Below are positions 6,076 to 8,061 of a stretch of 8,061 nt of DNA, one piece after another. How positions within the stretch are numbered: the stretch's first letter is position 1; each line of letters begins with the position of its first letter. The stretch is from Brevundimonas sp. (lineage in GTDB: Bacteria; Pseudomonadota; Alphaproteobacteria; Caulobacterales; Caulobacteraceae). A program made the translations under genes and the position numbers. The notes below the pieces were generated by a model. The model did no database searches and was not told the origin of the DNA. It was given only the letters and a program-made list of their open reading frames with translations. The DNA is taken from assembly GCA_022712235.1 (NCBI GenBank), contig JALAGW010000164.1, forward strand, positions 1-8,061, read 5' to 3'.

Positions 6076-6830
6076 ACCGTCAGGGCGACGCCGACGTCGG
6101 GCATAGCCCGCATGGCCGCCTGAACCTCGCGGTCCATTCCGGCCACGGCCCGCTCGGCCTCGTCGCCTTCCGGCGTATCCTTGGCCGCCCTCTGCGCCAT
6201 GGCCTTGATCCGGGCGGCCAGACGCTTGACCTCGTCCATCGTGTCGCGGTCGGCCTGGCGCTCGTCGCTACGACGGGCCTGTTCGTTGATGCGGGCCTGG
6301 GACGCGTCGATGGCCTGCTGATAGGGGTTGGACGCCTTGGCGGCCTCGACCTCCTCGGTCGGGCCCCCGGCCGGCGTTTCTGGGGACGGCGTCTCCGCCG
6401 CGACCTCGCCCGACTCCGCTTCCGGCGCGGCTTCCGGTCCGCCCGCCTCAACCGCACCCGTCATCGGCGCGCGGCTCGCCGCGCCCAGACCGGCGGTCGA
6501 ACCACCGGCGGCGGCGTAGGCCTTGACCGCCGCGCCCAGCTCCCGCGCCAGGGCCGCCGCCATGCGGGCCGCGCCCTTGGGGTCGCCGATCATGGCCATC
6601 TGCAGCATCTGCAGACGCGCCTTGATCTCTTCGATCTTCTTCTTGGCCGCCGCCTTCTTCTCTTCCGAGGCGTTGCTGGTGCGCTGCTTCAGGGTTTCGA
6701 CCGCCGCGCGGGCGTCGTTCAGCCTGGCGTCGGCCAAGGCCTGCCGACGCTCCTCGCGCACCGAGGTCGCCTCGGATCGCGCCTCGGGCTTGACCGTCTG
6801 GAGCGCAGGAAACAGGAAGCCGATGTTCAT
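6072..6830 (-). CDS. Uncharacterised charged, Ala-rich protein with a predicted coiled coil
   Basis: This 252-residue protein belongs to no family I can name. After MNIGFLFPALQTVKPEARSE comes a charged helical stretch (about 20-80) containing KKAAAKKKIEEIKARLQMLQM, which looks coiled-coil. Next is a segment, DPKGAARMAAALARELGAAVKAYAAAGG (about 83-110), with the look of a conserved motif. A low-complexity Ala/Pro/Glu linker (about 111-168) and a second charged helical region (about 169-240) follow. There is no signal peptide or membrane span, so a cytosolic location is likely. I chose ATG 6830 because upstream sequence runs into the divergent obg promoter region and then antisense to obg; the ribosome binding site is weak, so the start is the least certain part. 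It diverges from obg and converges on ald. Confidence 0.75.
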
Positions 6831-6859
6831 GGCCCGGCAGGGTCGTCCGCGTCGCCTAA

Positions 6860-6878
6860 CGGCGGGTAAACGCCGCCG
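6860..6878. repeat. Inverted repeat between divergent genes
   Basis: CGGCGG (6860-6865) and CCGCCG (6873-6878) form a 6-bp dyad around GTAAACG in the 96-base gap between obg and the divergent coiled-coil gene. It could be an operator or a leader hairpin. In DNA this rich in G and C it may also be chance. I saw no EcfG-type promoter here. Confidence 0.3.
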
Positions 6879-6926
6879 AACCGCGTGACCCTCGCCCTTT
6901 GGCTCGAGTTTTGGCATAAGCCCGCG

Positions 6927-7982
6927 ATGAAGTTCCTCGACCAGGCCAAGATCTACATTCGCTCGGGCGCGGGCGGCGCCGGCGCCGTCTCGTTCCGACG
7001 CGAGAAATTCATCCCCAACGGCGGCCCCGACGGCGGCGACGGCGGCAAGGGCGGCGACGTCTGGGTCGAGGCGGTCGAGGGGCTGAACACCCTGATCGAC
7101 TATCGCTACCAGCAGCATTTCAAGGCCCAGACCGGCCACCACGGCCAGGGCCGTCAGATGCACGGCGGCAAGGGCGACGACGTCGTCCTGCGCGTTCCGG
7201 TCGGCACCCAGGTCCTGGACGAGGAAAAGGAAACCGTCCTGCTCGACATGGACAAGCCGGGCCAGAAGGTGAAGCTGCTCTCGGGCGGCAACGGCGGCTG
7301 GGGCAATACCCGCTTCAAGGGTCCGACCAATCAGGCCCCAACCTTCGCCAACCCCGGCCAGGAGTTCCAGGAACGCTGGATCTGGCTGCGGCTGAAGCTG
7401 ATCGCCGACATCGGCCTGGCGGGCCTGCCCAACGCCGGCAAGTCGACCTTCCTGGCGGCGGTGTCGGCGGCCAAGCCCAAGGTGGCGGACTATCCCTTCA
7501 CCACCCTGACGCCCAACCTGGGCATGGTGGACCTGAGCCCCTCGGAACGCTTCGTCATCGCCGACATCCCCGGCCTGATCGAAGGCGCCCACGAGGGCGC
7601 GGGTCTGGGCACTCGCTTCCTGGGTCACGTCGAGCGTTCGGCCAGCCTGATCCACCTGATCGACGGCACACAGGACGACGTGGCCGAAGCCTATCGCATC
7701 ATTCGCGGCGAGCTGGACGCCTATGGCGAGGGCCTGGCCGACAAGACCGAGCTTCTGGCCCTGAACAAGATCGACGCCCTGTCGCCGGAAGAACGCGCGG
7801 ACAAGGTCGCGGCGCTGAAGGCCGCCTCGGGCAAGACCCCCTATCTGGTCTCGGGCGTGTCCGGCGAGGGCGTGACCGAACTGCTGCGCGCCGCCTGGGC
7901 CGAGGTCCGCAAGACCCGCGGCGAGATCGCCGACGACAGCGAGGACGCCGTCCCCGAGACGCCGGGCGGCTGGCAGCCGTAG
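6927..7982 (+). CDS. obg: Obg/CgtA GTPase, ribosome assembly and growth control
   Basis: Obg is a conserved, usually essential GTPase that associates with the 50S subunit and links ribosome maturation to growth and stringent response; the Caulobacter ortholog is CgtA. The 351-residue product has the glycine-rich Obg fold at about residues 1-158 (MKFLDQAKIYIRSGAGGAG, NGGPDGGDGGKGGDVW). The GTPase domain follows: G1 GLPNAGKST (166-174), the G2 region with T192/T193 in DYPFTTL, G3 DIPGL (213-217), G4 NKID (280-283) and G5 around SGVS (309-312). A short acidic tail of about 20 residues follows the G domain, as is variable in the family. The start at 6927 matches the family N-terminus exactly; a 14-codon in-frame extension to 6885 is not family-like. 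The Shine-Dalgarno sequence is weak. It is not co-transcribed with anything upstream, since the preceding gene is divergent. Confidence 0.97.
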   Translation: MKFLDQAKIYIRSGAGGAGAVSFRREKFIPNGGPDGGDGGKGGDVWVEAVEGLNTLIDYRYQQHFKAQTGHHGQGRQMHGGKGDDVVLRVPVGTQVLDEEKETVLLDMDKPGQKVKLLSGGNGGWGNTRFKGPTNQAPTFANPGQEFQERWIWLRLKLIADIGLAGLPNAGKSTFLAAVSAAKPKVADYPFTTLTPNLGMVDLSPSERFVIADIPGLIEGAHEGAGLGTRFLGHVERSASLIHLIDGTQDDVAEAYRIIRGELDAYGEGLADKTELLALNKIDALSPEERADKVAALKAASGKTPYLVSGVSGEGVTELLRAAWAEVRKTRGEIADDSEDAVPETPGGWQP

Positions 7983-7993
7983 AGGACTTTTGA

Positions 7994-8034
7994 TCCTCCC
8001 CCCTTCACGGGGGAGGAGGACCGCCGCAGGCGGT
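7994..8034. repeat. GC-rich double-hairpin intergenic repeat after obg
   Basis: TCCTCCCCC (7994-8002) pairs perfectly with GGGGGAGGA (8009-8017), and directly after it ACCGCC-GCA-GGCGGT (8020-8034) forms a second hairpin, followed by GGAGGGGGCGG. I recognise this style of C-rich then G-rich paired sequence as a dispersed intergenic element in Caulobacter/Brevundimonas-type and related genomes. It starts 12 bases after the obg stop. There is no T-tract on the plus strand, so it is not a standard terminator, though the hairpins could stabilise the 3' end of the obg mRNA. The element may continue beyond the window. Confidence 0.6.
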
Positions 8035-8061
8035 GGAGGGGGCGGCTCTGGTCGCCGACCT

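Noticed and set aside
6831..7655. Minus-strand reading frame open in continuity with the coiled-coil gene and running antisense to obg, giving a 527-residue product.
   Set aside because: The sequence antisense to obg is low-complexity shadow coding caused by high GC. obg itself is an unmistakable full-length gene there, and the chosen ATG at 6830 gives a coherent protein.

Overview
The window reads as chromosome from a GC-rich alphaproteobacterium of the order Caulobacterales, most likely Caulobacter- or Brevundimonas-like. The reasons are the core general stress response (GSR) locus in the arrangement phyR <- -> nepR-ecfG-phyK, a PhyR N-terminus that matches my memory of the Caulobacter protein, a CgtA/Obg-type GTPase, and codon usage with a heavy G/C third position. 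No tRNA, rRNA, CRISPR, insertion sequence or phage gene is visible.

Left part (1-987). The 5' end of a minus-strand MDR-family oxidoreductase gene runs off the left edge. The 319-base gap before the next plus-strand gene is dense in regulation. It holds two divergent EcfG-type promoters (GGAAC-N16/17-CGTT). One points right into a small single-span membrane protein. The other points left into a stretch of about 110 nt that ends in a hairpin plus T-tract before the oxidoreductase start. That stretch is the best candidate for something not yet annotated: an EcfG-dependent small RNA, possibly the counterpart of Caulobacter GsrN.

Core (998-4623). phyR (minus) diverges from the nepR-ecfG-phyK operon (plus), and each side has its own perfect EcfG-type promoter. 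From the known GSR circuit, PhyK phosphorylates PhyR under stress. PhyR~P binds the anti-sigma factor NepR through its sigma-like domain, and this frees EcfG. EcfG then transcribes its regulon, including its own operon and phyR (positive feedback). Directly after phyK a further EcfG promoter drives a 45-aa entericidin-like lipoprotein, which is closed by a strong terminator at 4825-4860. Five promoter matches of this class lie within about 4 kb, all intergenic and oriented toward a plausible transcript.

Right part (4861-8061). This is housekeeping: alanine dehydrogenase (ald), a convergent gene for an uncharacterised coiled-coil/Ala-rich protein whose stop codon shares a CTAG palindrome with the ald stop, and then the divergent obg/cgtA GTPase gene. 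After obg comes a GC-rich hairpin repeat of a kind that looks like a dispersed intergenic element. I see no EcfG promoter in this part, so the stress regulon cluster appears to end at the terminator at 4860.

The PhyR-NepR-EcfG-PhyK system is well described. What deserves attention is the set of small, EcfG-linked elements around it.
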